A DNA stretch of 64,000 nt from assembly GCF_047675955.1 (NCBI RefSeq), contig NC_132928.1, positions 50,958,889-51,022,888 of the forward strand. The letters are read 5' to 3'. Below the pieces are notes generated by a model. It did not search any database, was not told the DNA's origin, and worked only from the letters and a program-made list of their open reading frames with translations. This DNA is from Chlorocebus sabaeus (taxonomy: Eukaryota > Chordata > Mammalia > Primates > Cercopithecidae). This document shows positions 11,401-25,400 of the stretch, in pieces (the stretch's first letter is position 1; every line of letters begins with the position of its first letter). The translations under genes and the position numbers were made by a program.

Positions 11401-14400
11401 CGTCTGGCTTCCTTATTTATCATGATAAATTATAATGATGAAATAGGATCAAATGGGTTGATATGTATAAAGCCTTTAGATTGGCACATAATAATCTCTG
11501 TATTAGTGTTAACTATTATTATTATTATTATTCTTGCTACTATTAAGACATCTGTTTTCAGGATTGGAAGGACTTTTAAAACATAGTAGATTAAATTACA
11601 TAGCAAAGTATACGTACTGGCTACCTTAAAAAAACAAACAACAAAAAAGACCCACATATATACATAAAGAAGATTGGGAAGGCTGGGCACAGTGGCTCAC
11701 GCCTGTAATCCTAACACTTTGGGAGGTTGAGGCGGGTGGATCACTTGAGGTCAGGAGTTCAAGACCAGCCTGACCAACATGGTAAATCCCATCTCTACTA
11801 AAAATACAAAAATTAGCTGGGCTTGGTGGCACATGCCTGTAACCCAGCTACTTGGGAGGCTAAGGCAGGAGAATCGCTTGAACCCAGGAGGTAGAGGTTA
11901 AAGATTGGGAAGATGTTTATATACGTTTTCTTTGGGGTTTATAGGTGATTCACAGCCCCCTCTCCACCCTTATTTTCTCTCTACTTCACATCAAACAACT
12001 TTAGTCTCAAAGTTGGGGAAATTAAGTCAACCATATATAGAAAGAGTAGTAAATACAGTTGACCCTCAAACAACTCAGGGGTTAGGGGCACTGACCCTCC
12101 AAGCAGTTGAAAACCCACATCTAACTTTTAAAATTATGTACATATAACCTTTGACTCCCCCAAAACCACTAATAGCCTACTGTTGACCAGCCTTACTGAA
12201 AACATCAACAGGTGATTAACATATATTTTGCATGTGATATGTATAACACACTATATTTTTACAATAAAGTAAGCTAGAGAAAATAAAATGTTATTAAGAA
12301 AATCATAAGGAAGAGAATTTACTATTAAGTGGAAGTGGATCATCATTAAGGTCTTTATTATTGCATCTTCATGGTGTATAGGCTGAAGGGGTCGGTCTTG
12401 TTGTTTCAGTGGTGGCAGAGGTGAAAAGAAGGCCAGAAAGGCAGGCACGCTTGGCATAACTTTACAAAAACATATGTAATTTAGGTCTGACTTTTTTTGC
12501 TTTTTCCATTTCTCTAAAGATGTTTCCATATGGTACCAATCTTTCTTCCGCAGTTTCCTTTAGTTTCAGTGCCCGTATCATAGAAGGGTCCATGTTGTTA
12601 AAGAAGTCAAACGCAGTCTTGAATCACTGGAACTCTTCTGCTGGACTGTCTAATGTCAATTTGTTTTCTGGTGCTGCTTTTTCTACATCTTCCTCATCAT
12701 CTGGCACTGGTTCGAAGTGTTCATCTCCATCAAGTCATCTTTTGTTAATTCCTCTGGTGTGGTCTTTATTAGCTCTTGAATTTCTCCAAGATCCATATCT
12801 TGAAACGCTCAGCTCCCTACGTTTTTTTGCCATATCTACAATCTCTTTCATGATTTCTTTGACTGGCTCTATCATAAAACCAGTGAATTCACATGTAACA
12901 TCTAGACACAGTTTTCTCCAGCTATTTATTGTTTTGGGCTTCATGGTTTTCATGGCTTTTTCTTTAACAATGATGGCATCTTCAATAGTGCAATCCTTTT
13001 AGACTTTGATGATGTTCTATAAAGGTTTTCTTCCATATCACTGACAATCCTTTTCATAAAGTATTGTGTGTAATGAGCCTTTGGTGTTGAACTCATGGGG
13101 CTCTGGGTGGCCAGGGGCATTGTTCAGAATCAAAAGAACTTTAAAAGGCAGTCCCTTACTAGCAAGGTTCTTCCTGGCTTCAGAGACAAAGCATCAATGG
13201 AACCAATCCAGAAAAGGGGTTCTCATTTTCCAGGCTTTCTTATTGCACATCCAAAGACTGGCAGCTGGTGTTTACCTTTTCCCTTCAAGACTCAGGGTTT
13301 AGCAGCTTTATAGGTAAGGGCAGTCCTGATCATAAACCCAACCGCGATTGCACAAAACAGTAGAGTTAGCCTATCCCCATCTGCCTTAAATTGTGGTGCT
13401 TGCCTCTCTTTCTTGCTAATATATGTCCTTTGTGGCATTTTTTTTTTTTCCAGAGTAGGGCACTTTCATCTGTATTAAAAACTTGTTTGGACTGGGCGCA
13501 GTGGCTTGTAATCCCAGCACTTAAGGAGGCCGAGGCAGACGGATGAGGTCAGGAGTTCGAGACCAGCCTGACCAACATGGTGAAACCCCGTCTCTACTGA
13601 AAATACAAAAAATTAGCCAAGCATGGTGATGCATGCCTGTAATCCCAGCTACTTGGGGGTCTGAAGCAGGAGAATCACTTGAACCCAGGAGGTGGAGGTT
13701 GCAGGGAGCAGAGATTGCACCACTGCACTCCAGCTTGAGCAACAGAGCAAGACTCCATCTCAAAACAACAACAACAACAAAAACTCGTTCAAGCAGATAC
13801 TCATTCTCCTTAATGGTTTTCTCAATGGTGTCTGGGAGCCTGTCTGCTGCTGCTTGGTAGGCAGAAGCTGCTTCTCCTGTTATGTTGACATTTTTTAAGC
13901 AAAACTTCTTTCTAAAATTATCAAACTATCCTTTGCTGGCATTAAATTCTCCAGCTTTAGATCCTTCATCTTCCTTTTAATATAACGACTTTGTCATATA
14001 ACGACTTTGCTTTTTCTTGAATCATATTCGAATCTATGGGTATACTTTCTTATAGCAATCCTGGACCCATTTAAAAAGCTGCATTTTCAATACAAGATAA
14101 AAGACACAATATTTCACAAAAAGTGTTGGATTTCCATACCTGCTGGTGTATGAAAAGTGATGATTTCACAAATTTCCTTTTTTTTTTTTTTTTTTTAACA
14201 ATGGTCCTTACATTGGATTCATTTATCTTGAAATGGTAGACAACTGCAGCTGCAGACCTCAATCTATGGTACACACCAAGCAATTCAACTCATCCTTGTA
14301 ATGTCGTAACTTGTCTCTGCTTCTTAGAAGCACTTCAGCATCATTAATGGTACTTCTTATGGGTCTCATGGTGTTATCCAAGGTTTAGGATATTACACCA

Positions 14401-17400
14401 AATACAGTGAGAGATCACATTTTACTGTGATAACGCAATTTACTGGAGCAAGAAATTGCTCATGTGGAGATGATTAGCATCATCATTTTCAGCAGATACT
14501 CTCAACAGATACTCTCAACTTGAGCTCACTGTAACAGCAACACGAGGTGGTTACGAAACTACTATAACAGATCTGTATGGACTACAGTTAATTTTATGCA
14601 GTTATGATTTAATACTGCATCTTTACATTTGTTAATATTTCTCTCGATCACATATGGCAGAACACAAGGTCTTTGTGTGCGTAAGTCTTGATAAATATTC
14701 ACTTTTCTTAATTCATTTGGATATATTTTATGGTAGTAAAAGATAAAACAGACTAGTATCTACATGTATTTTACACAGTCATGCTATCCCTTTTTCTTAA
14801 TTTTTTGATATTTCTAAGCTATGTGGTAAGTTTTTTACAAATTGTTGCAAATCTTCAAGACAAAATTTCCAAAATATTTATTGAAAAAAATCTGTGTATG
14901 AGTGGATTCTCACAGTTCAACAAGATGAAGAACAGATTTGTGGCTGCCAGGGTTAAGGGTGGTGAGGAGTAGGGGAGGAGTAATGGGATGGGTGTGACTA
15001 TAAAGAGGTAGCACAGGGAGAGATCTTTGTGGTAATGCAATAGTTCTGTATCTTGATTGAGGTAGTGGTTAGACAAATCTATATATATGACAAAAATCAC
15101 AGAATTATATAGACATATATTATAAAAATATCAATTTCCTGGTTTTGATATTGTACTTTAGTTATATAAGATGTAACTGCTGAGGAAAACTGAATGAAGA
15201 GTAAGTAAATGGGACTTTTCTGGACTATTTTTGTAACTTCCTATGAGCCTCTAATTATCTCTGTACTATTTTGTTGCAACTTCTTGTAAATCTATTATCT
15301 CAAAATAAAAAGTTAAAAAATGGCAATAAAAAAAACTACATAATGAATTATGAAGTTAAAATTACACTGGGACTCCAAGAACTAACCCACTACTTTCTTC
15401 TTAAACTTTGACATACACTATGGTGACCTGGCATTAAAGGAATTTTGCCCTGCCCCACCTCTACCTCTCAAGAGCTGCTAAATTTATCTGTGATTAAAAA
15501 AAAATTGCTTTTCCCTTTGTCTTTATCTCTTTCCATTTCAGATTCTAAGATCTTCCTCCAAGTCACACTAGAATACAATCCAGGAAATAAATTACGCCAC
15601 AGGTGCCATCTTGTATATTGACAGTTCAGCCTGGTCAAGAGTTAGTCTATACTAAACTATCTCCTATGAACATCGAAAGGTTGAAGTAAACTCAGCAACT
15701 CAAAGGATGTTTTTTTCAAGGGTCTGACTTAGGAATAAAACTATTTTGTGTATACTATGTAAATAAGCCTCTATTTTAGCGAAGGCTAAATTAAATTTAG
15801 CAGTCCTGACTCCCCTTAAAATTTGTTCCAATGGATTTAACTTGCAATTTTAAAATCAAGTAGTAAAGAGAAATCTTCCAATAGTAAATCATATATAAAG
15901 GCAATTTCTTAACAGTCATTAAAAGTGTATTTGAAGGAATATTCATTGATTAATTTTAAACTATGAAACTACTAAGCCAAATTGTCACTTGCATTTATTT
16001 TGGAAGCGCAGGGAGGGCAATATCCCACGACTGATGACCACCTACCCTATGAAAGAATTACTGAATTCACAGGAGTCACAGCTTCCTTAAATCTTGTAGG
16101 TTTGTTCTGCAAAGAAATTCTTGATCTAAATTTCATCTTGTAGGTTCCAATACTCTTAAAAGGAATGTTCTAAGGGTGATGTTGTAGGGATACCTACAGA
16201 TAGAAGACAGAAAAGGCCAATATAGACTAGCATGTAGATAGAGATTGAGGGAAGAAAAGAAAAAGCGATGAAATCTGTAAATGACTGGAGGTAGGGAGGG
16301 CAATGGGGCTGGGAGATCCTAACAAAGAGAGGATAATTATTGCTGAGACATCTGTGCTCAAAAGAGGGCAGCTTTAGAAGAATACGGTATATCCATTAGC
16401 ATTCTGTCTAATATGGTTGGTTATCTACAAAGAAGTCTCAGTCACACATGAAGTGTTCACTACTATTCGTATACCTTAACCCACAAAATAAACTTTAAAA
16501 CTAACTCCTAGGTATTAAGATATATAAAAAAAAAAACTCTTCTATTTTCTAATGTACTCACATCCTCTTTTCTCTTCCTTTCTCTCAGTATGTTAAAGCT
16601 GCCCACACAATGAGATCACAGATACAGGCAGGAGCTTTCTTTTACTATCAGTGATGTCATATACACCTACACTACCAAACACTTTTCTTCTCTACCTTCC
16701 TTAATCCTAATCTAAGCCTTACCTTACTATATATTAAAGAAGTTCATACTGATGAATAGCAGTAATACAAACTGACAAAACAGCTGCAACTTGCTTTTAA
16801 CAGAGCAATTAGTTTATTCTGGTCTATATCGCACAACAATTTCAAGTCTACAAGTCTTCTTTGTTTTCTTCAAATCTCTCACTTTATTTATGAATTGTTT
16901 ATATTTTAATTTTAAAGCAAATGATTAATTTTCATTGAAACAAGGATAGAATTATGATATTTCTGATGCTGCAACTTTGGATGTTTCCAAGATTATATTA
17001 TCTTGACATACACTAAAAGGTTTGCACAGAGAAGCTTTTTATATATACTGTCAGAAATATCTCAAATGTTAAATTTTTCAGAAATATTTTAATAAGATAC
17101 CGGCCAGGTGTGGGGGCTACACCTGTAATACAGCACTTTGGGAGGCTGAGGTGGGTGGATCACCTTAGGTCAGGTGTTCGAGACAAGCGTGGCCAACATG
17201 GTGAAACCCTGTCTCTACTAAAAATACAAAAATTAGCCAGGTGTGGTGGTGCACGCCTGTAATCCCAGCTACTCAGAAGGCTGAGGCATGAGAATCACTT
17301 GAACCCGGAGGCAGAGGTTGCAGTGAGCCAAGATCGCACCACTGCACTCCAGTCTGGGCGACAGAGTAAGACTGTCTCAAAAAACAAACAAACAAACAAA

Positions 17401-19395
17401 AAAAAAACCACCAAGAAATATGTTAATTAATAAGATTCAGAATTATCTATTATGTTCTTTCCCTCATTTAACCAACATTCTTCCTTGATCCCTAGTGATC
17501 CCAGTTATATAGAGGGGCTTATTATTCTTTGTATTTAATGTCTGTTTGTTGATATAATCTAAATGACTGACTTAATGTATTAATCTGTGAGATTAAATAA
17601 AGTATAAAACCTTTTTTTGTTGTTTTGTTTTGTTTTTGAGACAGTCTCACTCCATCACCCAGGCTGGAGTGCAATGGCACAACCTTGGCTCACTGCAACC
17701 TCCACCTTTCTGGTTCAAGCGATTCTTGTGTGTCAGTCACCCGAGTAGCTGGAATTACAGGCATGTACCACCATGCCTGGCTAAGTTCTGTATTTTTAGT
17801 AGAGATGGGGTTTTTCCATGTTGGCCAGGCTGGTCTTGAACTCCTAGCCTCAAGTGATCCACCTGTTTCTGCCTTCCAATGTGCTGAGATTACAGGCGTG
17901 AGCCACCACGCCTAGCCTAAAACTTTCTTCTTTGAATGCTCTGTATGTCAGACTTTCAGGTACAGCCTGTCACCTTATGAATACTTGATACCCTCATAAA
18001 AGAGGCAAACATTACCTAATGAAATAACTACAGCACAAATTTCAAGCACGGTTGATCCCCTACTTAATACTTACCAAAAGCACCAGAGAATTGCTACTGG
18101 AAAGAAAACCAGACTGCAAACCACCTTTTTGTCATAACTCACCCTGTGCTTAGTAAAGAGAGTTCATTCTGAAGAGAAACCCTATTAGTGTAATGAATGT
18201 AGCAATGCCTTCTGAAGAAATACAAGCTTTATAGAACATCAGAGAATTTATAACAGACAAAAATATAAAACAAAAATCCTATAAATGTAGTAACATGGAA
18301 AAACCTTCAGAATACAGTCAATGCTTCTGCAACATGAAAGAACTCACACTGGAGAGAAGCCCTATAAATAAATGTGTAAGAGCCTTCTAAAAGAAAACAA
18401 ACCTTCATGATCTAAGCCAGGTGTGGTGGCTCACACCTGCAATCCCAGCACTTTGGGAGGCCAAGGCAGATTACTTTAGGTGAGGAGTTTGAGACCAATC
18501 TGACCAACATGGTGAAACCCTGTCTCTACCAAAAAATACAAAAATTAGCTGGGGTGTGGTGGCATGTGCCTGTAGTCCCAGCTACTCTGGAGGCTGAAGC
18601 ATGACAATCACCTGAACCCAGGAGGCAGAGGTTGCAGTGAACCGAGATCACATCACTGCTCCCCAGCCTGGGTGACAGTGTGAGATCATGTCTCAAAAAA
18701 AGAAAAGGGAAAAGGAAAGGGAAAGGGAAGGGAAAAGAAAACAAACCTTCATGATCAAAAGAGAAATCATATTGAGGAGAACTATGTATATAAGAAACGT
18801 GGAAAAACTTTAGTAAGTGCTGAGCTTTGACTGAATACCAGAAATCATACTAGAAATTAATGAAATTACAGAATCCTTTGGCAAAACTTCTGCCCTATTC
18901 AGCACTGGAAAATTCATACTAGGGAAGAAACCTGAAAACACAGTCTAAATTATGGGAAGAACAAACCTTTCTGTAGAAAGGATGCTATTTTATAAAAGTC
19001 ACATTGGGTGGATAACAGACTTTTGCAAAAATGACTCCAAAATGATAAACAATGGAAGATCATATGCCTACAGGCTATATAGTATGAAGTTTCGAAATGG
19101 TCATTTATCAATCTCTAATAGTAAATAGGTGAGAAGGTATTATTCTAAGGCACTAGAGATACCAGTGAATGGAATAGTCAAAGATTCCTGCCCACATGGA
19201 ATTTATATTCTTGAAAGGGGATGACAAACCCCAATCTGTACGTGCTTGACTTGTGACAGCCCCCCAATCTTTATCACCTATTAAGACTCCTGGGCTGGGC
19301 ATGGTGGCTGATGCCTATAATACCAGCACTTTGGGAGGATCACTTGAGCCCAGGAGTTCAAGACCAGTCTGGGCAATATTGTGAGACCTTATCTC

Positions 19396-19429
<34 letters not shown>

Positions 19430-22400
19430 CAAAACAAAACAAAAAACACTTCTGTAGTTTTTATCGAAATTCTTATTTATTAAAGCCTTATAACTATCAA
19501 CTGCAGCTGAACTCTGAAATTACCCACTTCCAGGAATTTCTCAGAGATCTATAAAGTATTTTAAAGATCAACCAGTCTAAATATCCTTTATTTAGATTTT
19601 TTAAAAATTTCAAGGCCAAAGACAAGAAATAGATTGTATTAGCAGCATAATTTATAAATGGCAAAGCTGAAACAAAAATACAAGTCTTCTGGTTCCTTGC
19701 TCTTACGGTTTGGCCACTAAAAAACTATCTTCTGTAATTTAAAGGGCTGTTAAATAAATTTTAAAATAAGTGAAATTAAGTAATTAAGGATTTATTGAAC
19801 ACCCATTCAGAGAGCTGCGTGTTGGACACTAATTTTAAAAAGGGGGAGGGGCAGCAGCAAAATATATGGCAATTTGTCTTCAGAACTGCTTTAAACTAAA
19901 AAAGAAAAGAAGGAAAGTGAGAGAGCAACTGTGTGAAAGTAAGAGTTGCAAGGGTATATTAATAGTGGTTGAATGTAGATGATAGAACTTTTCCCCTTCT
20001 TTATAATCACTATAATTACAGTTTACAATCACAACCGTGTTACTGTATTTTCTCCCCACCACTAAGAGACTACATATCAAGAGGAAGGAGGAACAGTAAA
20101 AACCAAGGTTTTGTGTGAAAGAGATCAGTATCCATAGAAGTATCCAAATTTGATCATGCTCCTTGGGCCAATGGGCAAATGGAATGTCTTAGGATTTCTG
20201 TAGCACCAGCATGGAAACACCAGGGTACAGTATTGAGGCCAGGGTGGAGAGGGAGCTGTCATCATATATATAACTGACTGAGCTGAGACCAATCTCAGTC
20301 CCAACAACCACAGACAGACACTAAAGAATACTCCTATTTCTAGAGCCAATGAGCAGCAGCTTTGTAATATCATTTTATTCTTTCAATAAACAACCTTCAG
20401 AGTTGACAGGAGAAAAGAAGGGGAGAAAATTTAGGAGATAAAGTTAATGGGAGATACTGGAGAACGGGAGAAGGAGGATAGAGAAAGAAGTGGAAAGGCT
20501 GAATATTAGGTTTCTCACTTGTATTAAAAATGGATGGTTCAGAGCACTCAGACAGAGAACCTTAAAAAACATAACAAAATGTGAGTGAATATTTTTTTCT
20601 ATGTAATTAGATTCCTACTAAGTAGTTTTTTAAATGACTGGTAAAGTTTTATGGTGAATTCTTTTCCTTGGTAAACATATTTTGCCTTTCGTCTCTATCA
20701 TTACACAAAAAACTAAAAAATAAAGTACCAAAACCTGTTTTCTTGTTCTTCAATCTGAGGTAATTTCAAGTGTGTTACAGAATTGGAGAAAAACCAGGTT
20801 TAGCATTATGTTTGCTTCAGATCTGCTTTTAAAGATGTGATTTTACTTATCCAGTATTTTACCAATGACTAAGGACAATCTTTATACAAAGAAAAGTAAT
20901 TTTTAACACTTCAGAAATAAGACCGTTTCTACAGTGAAATAAAAGACTTGAAATTTTTCTTTTATTCCCCTGAGCAATTCTGAATATATAGTACAATAGA
21001 CATTGTAGGTGAGCAGCTTTATTTCTGAGCAAACAACTGTATTTATTATAGTTGCCCTATAGTTTCTTCTTCCAAGTCAAGAATGAGCATAGGTAGAACA
21101 CGTTTAGCTAAATTCTGCTTGACACGCAAGAGTTAAAAATGCAGAATTCCATAAACTAGTAAGAATTACCAGGTCCTGCTTAGGAAATTAAATCAGGAGT
21201 GGGAGATATATATTATATGTAACTCAGAAATTGCCTACATTATAGAAAGCTGAGACTTGCGAGGTTCAATCACCAATCTGCAACTAAAATCACTATACCA
21301 CATAGTTGGATTCAGTATCCATATTCTTCAAAATTGAAATTTAGTTCATATTTTAATAAAAATAAACCATCACCTAAAATAATGTTCCATGTGGAAACAT
21401 AAAAATGAGCATTGATTTAAATAGTTTTCAGCCTGGTGTGCTGGCTCACACTGGTAATCCTAGCACTTTGGGAAGCCGAGGTGGGGGGATTGCTTGAGCC
21501 CAGGCATTCGAGACCAGCCTGGGCAATGTAGTAAGACCTTGTCTCTACCCCCCCACCAAAAAAAAAGAAAAAAGAAAAAGAAAAAATTAGGCAGGTATGG
21601 TGGTGCATGCCTGTAGTCTTAGTTACTTGGCAGGCTGAGGTGGGAAAACTGCTTGAGCCCAGGAGATCAAGGATGCAGTGGGCCATAATCATGCCACTGC
21701 AATCCCACCTGGGCAACACAGTGAGACTCTGTCTCAAAAAACAAAAACAAAAACAAAATACACTGAAGATCTTGTAAACAGTTTTATAAAGTGTATGTAT
21801 AGTTTTAATAAAAATTTATATACAATGATATATGAAGTAGAGACTTCAATATTGATATAATGGACAGAAACATAAAATTACTAGTTATAGACTCAGTTAT
21901 AATCTTTGCATAATATCTGAGGTTTAATTTTGATTTAACAATAAGAATTCCTTTATCCCCCAGTGAAGGTAATATTCTAATGTACACTATATAAAGAGAC
22001 AGACATCATTTTCATCATTTTATGTTAATAAAGATTAATACGCTAAACTGGCTGACATCATGGGTTAAACAATCTATTTTTAACTTATCAGTAGCAAGAG
22101 TTTTGACATAATAAACGGCATCTGTACAATCATTTTGGAAAACAAATTAGCAGTAGTTGATAAATCTAAAGATGCTCTATAATCCAGTGATTAATGCACT
22201 AAAGTGTATATATCAACATAGATGCTAATCAACAATGTTGACCATCAAAAGCATGCTAAAAAGACCAAAACAATACAACACCATCTACATAAAATATTTA
22301 AAACTGCAATAGCATGTGTTAAGGGATACCTATACTTAAAGAAAAAATATAACTAAATAGACAGGAATGATATAGACCAATACTGGATGGTGGTTACCTT

Positions 22401-25400
22401 GGTGGGAGAATGTAGAAGGCCTGTATTAGTACTGGTTAGGTACACAGGAATTTACCTTATTATTTACTATGCTTTGTTATATGTCTTTAATATATCATAC
22501 TAAATTTCAAAAACATTTTTCTGCCAGATAACAAAGGCTTTTTTATACTGGCCAGATTTAATACACTCCTAGTGTTCACATGAGACTAATACATTAAGAA
22601 TATTTTGGCTGGGCACAGTGGCTCACACCTGTAATCCCAGCACTTTGGGAGGCCAAGGCAGGAGATCACTTGAGCCTTGGAGTTTGAGACCAGCCTGGGC
22701 AGCATAACGAGACCTTGTCTCTAAAAAAATTAAATAAAAAATTAGCCAGGCATGGTGGCACATGTGTATGGTCCCAGCTACTTGGGAGGCTGAGGTGGGA
22801 GGATCGTTTGGGCCTGGGAGGTCCTGGATGCAGTGAGCCGTCATTGCGCCACTGCACAACAACCTGGGGAACAAAGCCAGACTCTGTCTCCAAAATAAAA
22901 AAAACTAAAAGTATTTTGGTGCTACATCATTTCTTCCAATAGTTACTGCTGTCAATTTCTAAAAACACTCTCTCATTGGGCAGACGTTTACTAAATACTA
23001 TGTTCATCCTCTCATTCTAAATATTGAGCTTCCATTACGTGCCAGTCAGATAAAACAGTAAGCAAAAATTGTCAGTCTCTGCCCTCACGTAGCTCAAAAT
23101 CTAGTGGAGACGCAAGCAAATCAAGTATCTGTATTCACTCTCTTGATAATCTCACCCACACTTTTAAATACCACCTCTACGCTGACATCTCCATATTTCT
23201 AGACTGGATTGGAAATATATGCCAGTATACATTCCCTAACTCAACATTCTCCTTGGCTGTCTAACAGGCATGTTAAAGTAAATATGTCCAAAGCCAAACT
23301 CCTGCTCTTGCCTTAAAATCTGTTCCTCTAGCCTTTCTCCACAAGGGTGCATTGTACATTACGTTTTATATGAATAGCAGCCCCAGGAGTTGTATAGGAC
23401 AACAATAATAATTTTTTATCCCAGAGAATATCAACTACATGCATATGGCTTCAGGCCAAAAACCTTGGTGTCATCCTAGACTCGTTTCACACACAATGTC
23501 TGGCAACTTCTCATTTATCTCTTCCATTCCCACCCTGATCTAAGCCACCTTCATCTCTCACATAGTCTCCCCGATTCAGTCCTTGGTACCACCTCTTCTT
23601 CCCCTATGCTCACTTTGCCACATACCCTAGTCAGCAGTCCGAAAGAGCTACTTAAGGCGGGGCGCAGTGGCTCACACCTGTAATCCTAGCATTTGGGGAG
23701 GCCAACGCGGGTGGGTCACTTGAGGCCAGAAGTTTGAGAGACCAGCCTGGCCAACATGGTGAAACCGTCTCTACTAAAAATACAAAAATTAGCTGGGCAT
23801 GGTGGCAACGCACCTGGAGTCCTAGCTACTAGGGAGGCTGAGGTAGGATAATCACTTGAACCCGGGAGGCGGAGGGTGCAGTAAGCTGCACACCACTGCA
23901 CTCCAGCCTGGGTGACAGAGCAAGATTGTCAAAAAAAAAAAAAAAAGGAAAGAAAAGAAAAAAAAAGAGTGACTTAAAACCTAACGCAGAAAACGTCACT
24001 ACCTGCTCACAACGCTCTAATGGCTTCCCATCTTTTTCACAATGGTGTTCAAGGCCCTACAACATCTAGCCCTCACCCTACCTCTTATCTTGTAGTACAT
24101 TCCCTCCCTTGCTTACTCACTGTAGCTCACTGGCCTTTGCCCTGGCTTTCCCTTTGCCTGGAATACTATTTCCCCAAACACCCATATGGCTTGCTCTCTC
24201 ACTCACCTCCTTTAGGTCTTAACGCAGATGTCATCTTCTCAGTAAGGTCTTCCTGATCATCCTATCTAAAAGTTGCAACTCCCACTACCCTCACACTTCC
24301 TATTATCTTCTCTCTCTGTTTTTCATGACACTGTATAGCTAACCTCACTCAAATATCAGATCCATGAGGGCAGGAATTTTAGTGTTTGCTTACTACTATA
24401 CCTTCTAAACTAAACTAGATTTTTACAATAGAATATAACAGGCACACAACAGGCATCCAGTAAATATTTGTTGAATCACAACACAAATGTAAAATTGCAA
24501 CTGACAAGTCCAGTGAAAAAGTAGAGTGCTAGGTGACCCTGTAGAAAGACAAAAAGCTTACCTGAGAAAGTCAAACTAGAGCTGAGAACTGACAGATGAG
24601 TAGAAGTTAATTAGGATGTGCACAGGTTCAGTAGTGAGAGGGGCTAAAGGAAGGCTGGTATACCTTAGACCAGAAAGAGATAGGAAAGATGCAAGATGGG
24701 GTTGCAGAAGGTAGAAAAAGGTAAAACTGTGAAGAGATCTGTAAACCATATTAAGACGGTTCTTATCCTCAGAGCAACAGGAAGCCAAAGAAGTGTTTTA
24801 AGCAGAGCAATCATATGAACAGATTCAACAGATGCTGAAAAGATTACCATGGCTACTGGATAAAAAAGCATTTCGAGGGGTCAAAGTAAATGCAGGTAGA
24901 TCAAGTAACAGGTCACTGCAATAACTCACTTGAGAGAAGATGGTATTTCACTTTGGGGTGTTGGGAGTAGAGACAGACTGGATAGATAAGATACTTAGGA
25001 GGCTAAAAAAAATCAGTGGGATAAAATAAAAGGAGTGAAGGTCAAGGGAATTTTAAGGTTTATTTCTAAGTTTCACAAAGTACTATCAGATGCCGCAAGG
25101 TAATAAAAAGTTCCCATAGATGTGAAGTCTATGTCTTCAAGTAGTAGTATCTGGATCTTCAATGCTCCTAGCCACCAATGGCTACTCCAAATAAAGATGT
25201 ACTAATTGTTGTATATGTTGGATTTGAAAGCTTAGTGGAGAAAAAAGAATGTAAGATATCTCAGTAATTTTTTACACTGATTACAAGTTGAAACGATAAT
25301 ATTTTCTATGTAGGTTACATAAAATCATTAAAATCAATTTCATCTCTTTTTACCTTATAATGTGGCTACCAGAAAACAAAGTTATACAAATGGTTTATAC

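Larger units (their letters stand above)
12057..14921 (-). mobile_element. Tigger1 DNA transposon, long antisense copy (split by an Alu)
   Basis: The left end at 12057 (cagttgaccctcaaacaact) is the reverse complement of the 3' terminal repeat; the right end decays at about 14921 after the complement of the 5' repeat region. Transposase remains read on the minus strand: an N-terminal helix-turn-helix stretch at 14280-14070 (INESNVRTIVKK), the catalytic region around 13930-13070, and the C-terminal part at 12950-12250. Stops and frameshifts interrupt it throughout, and an Alu sits at 13488-13782. A small 'atataacgactttg' duplication occurs at about 13979-14010. The mother family is pogo/Tc1-like and inserts at TA. 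Confidence 0.9.

Noticed and set aside
20125..20373. 82-codon minus-strand ORF with nearby aataaa, possible retrocopy
   Set aside because: No recognisable protein, no A-tail or target duplication.
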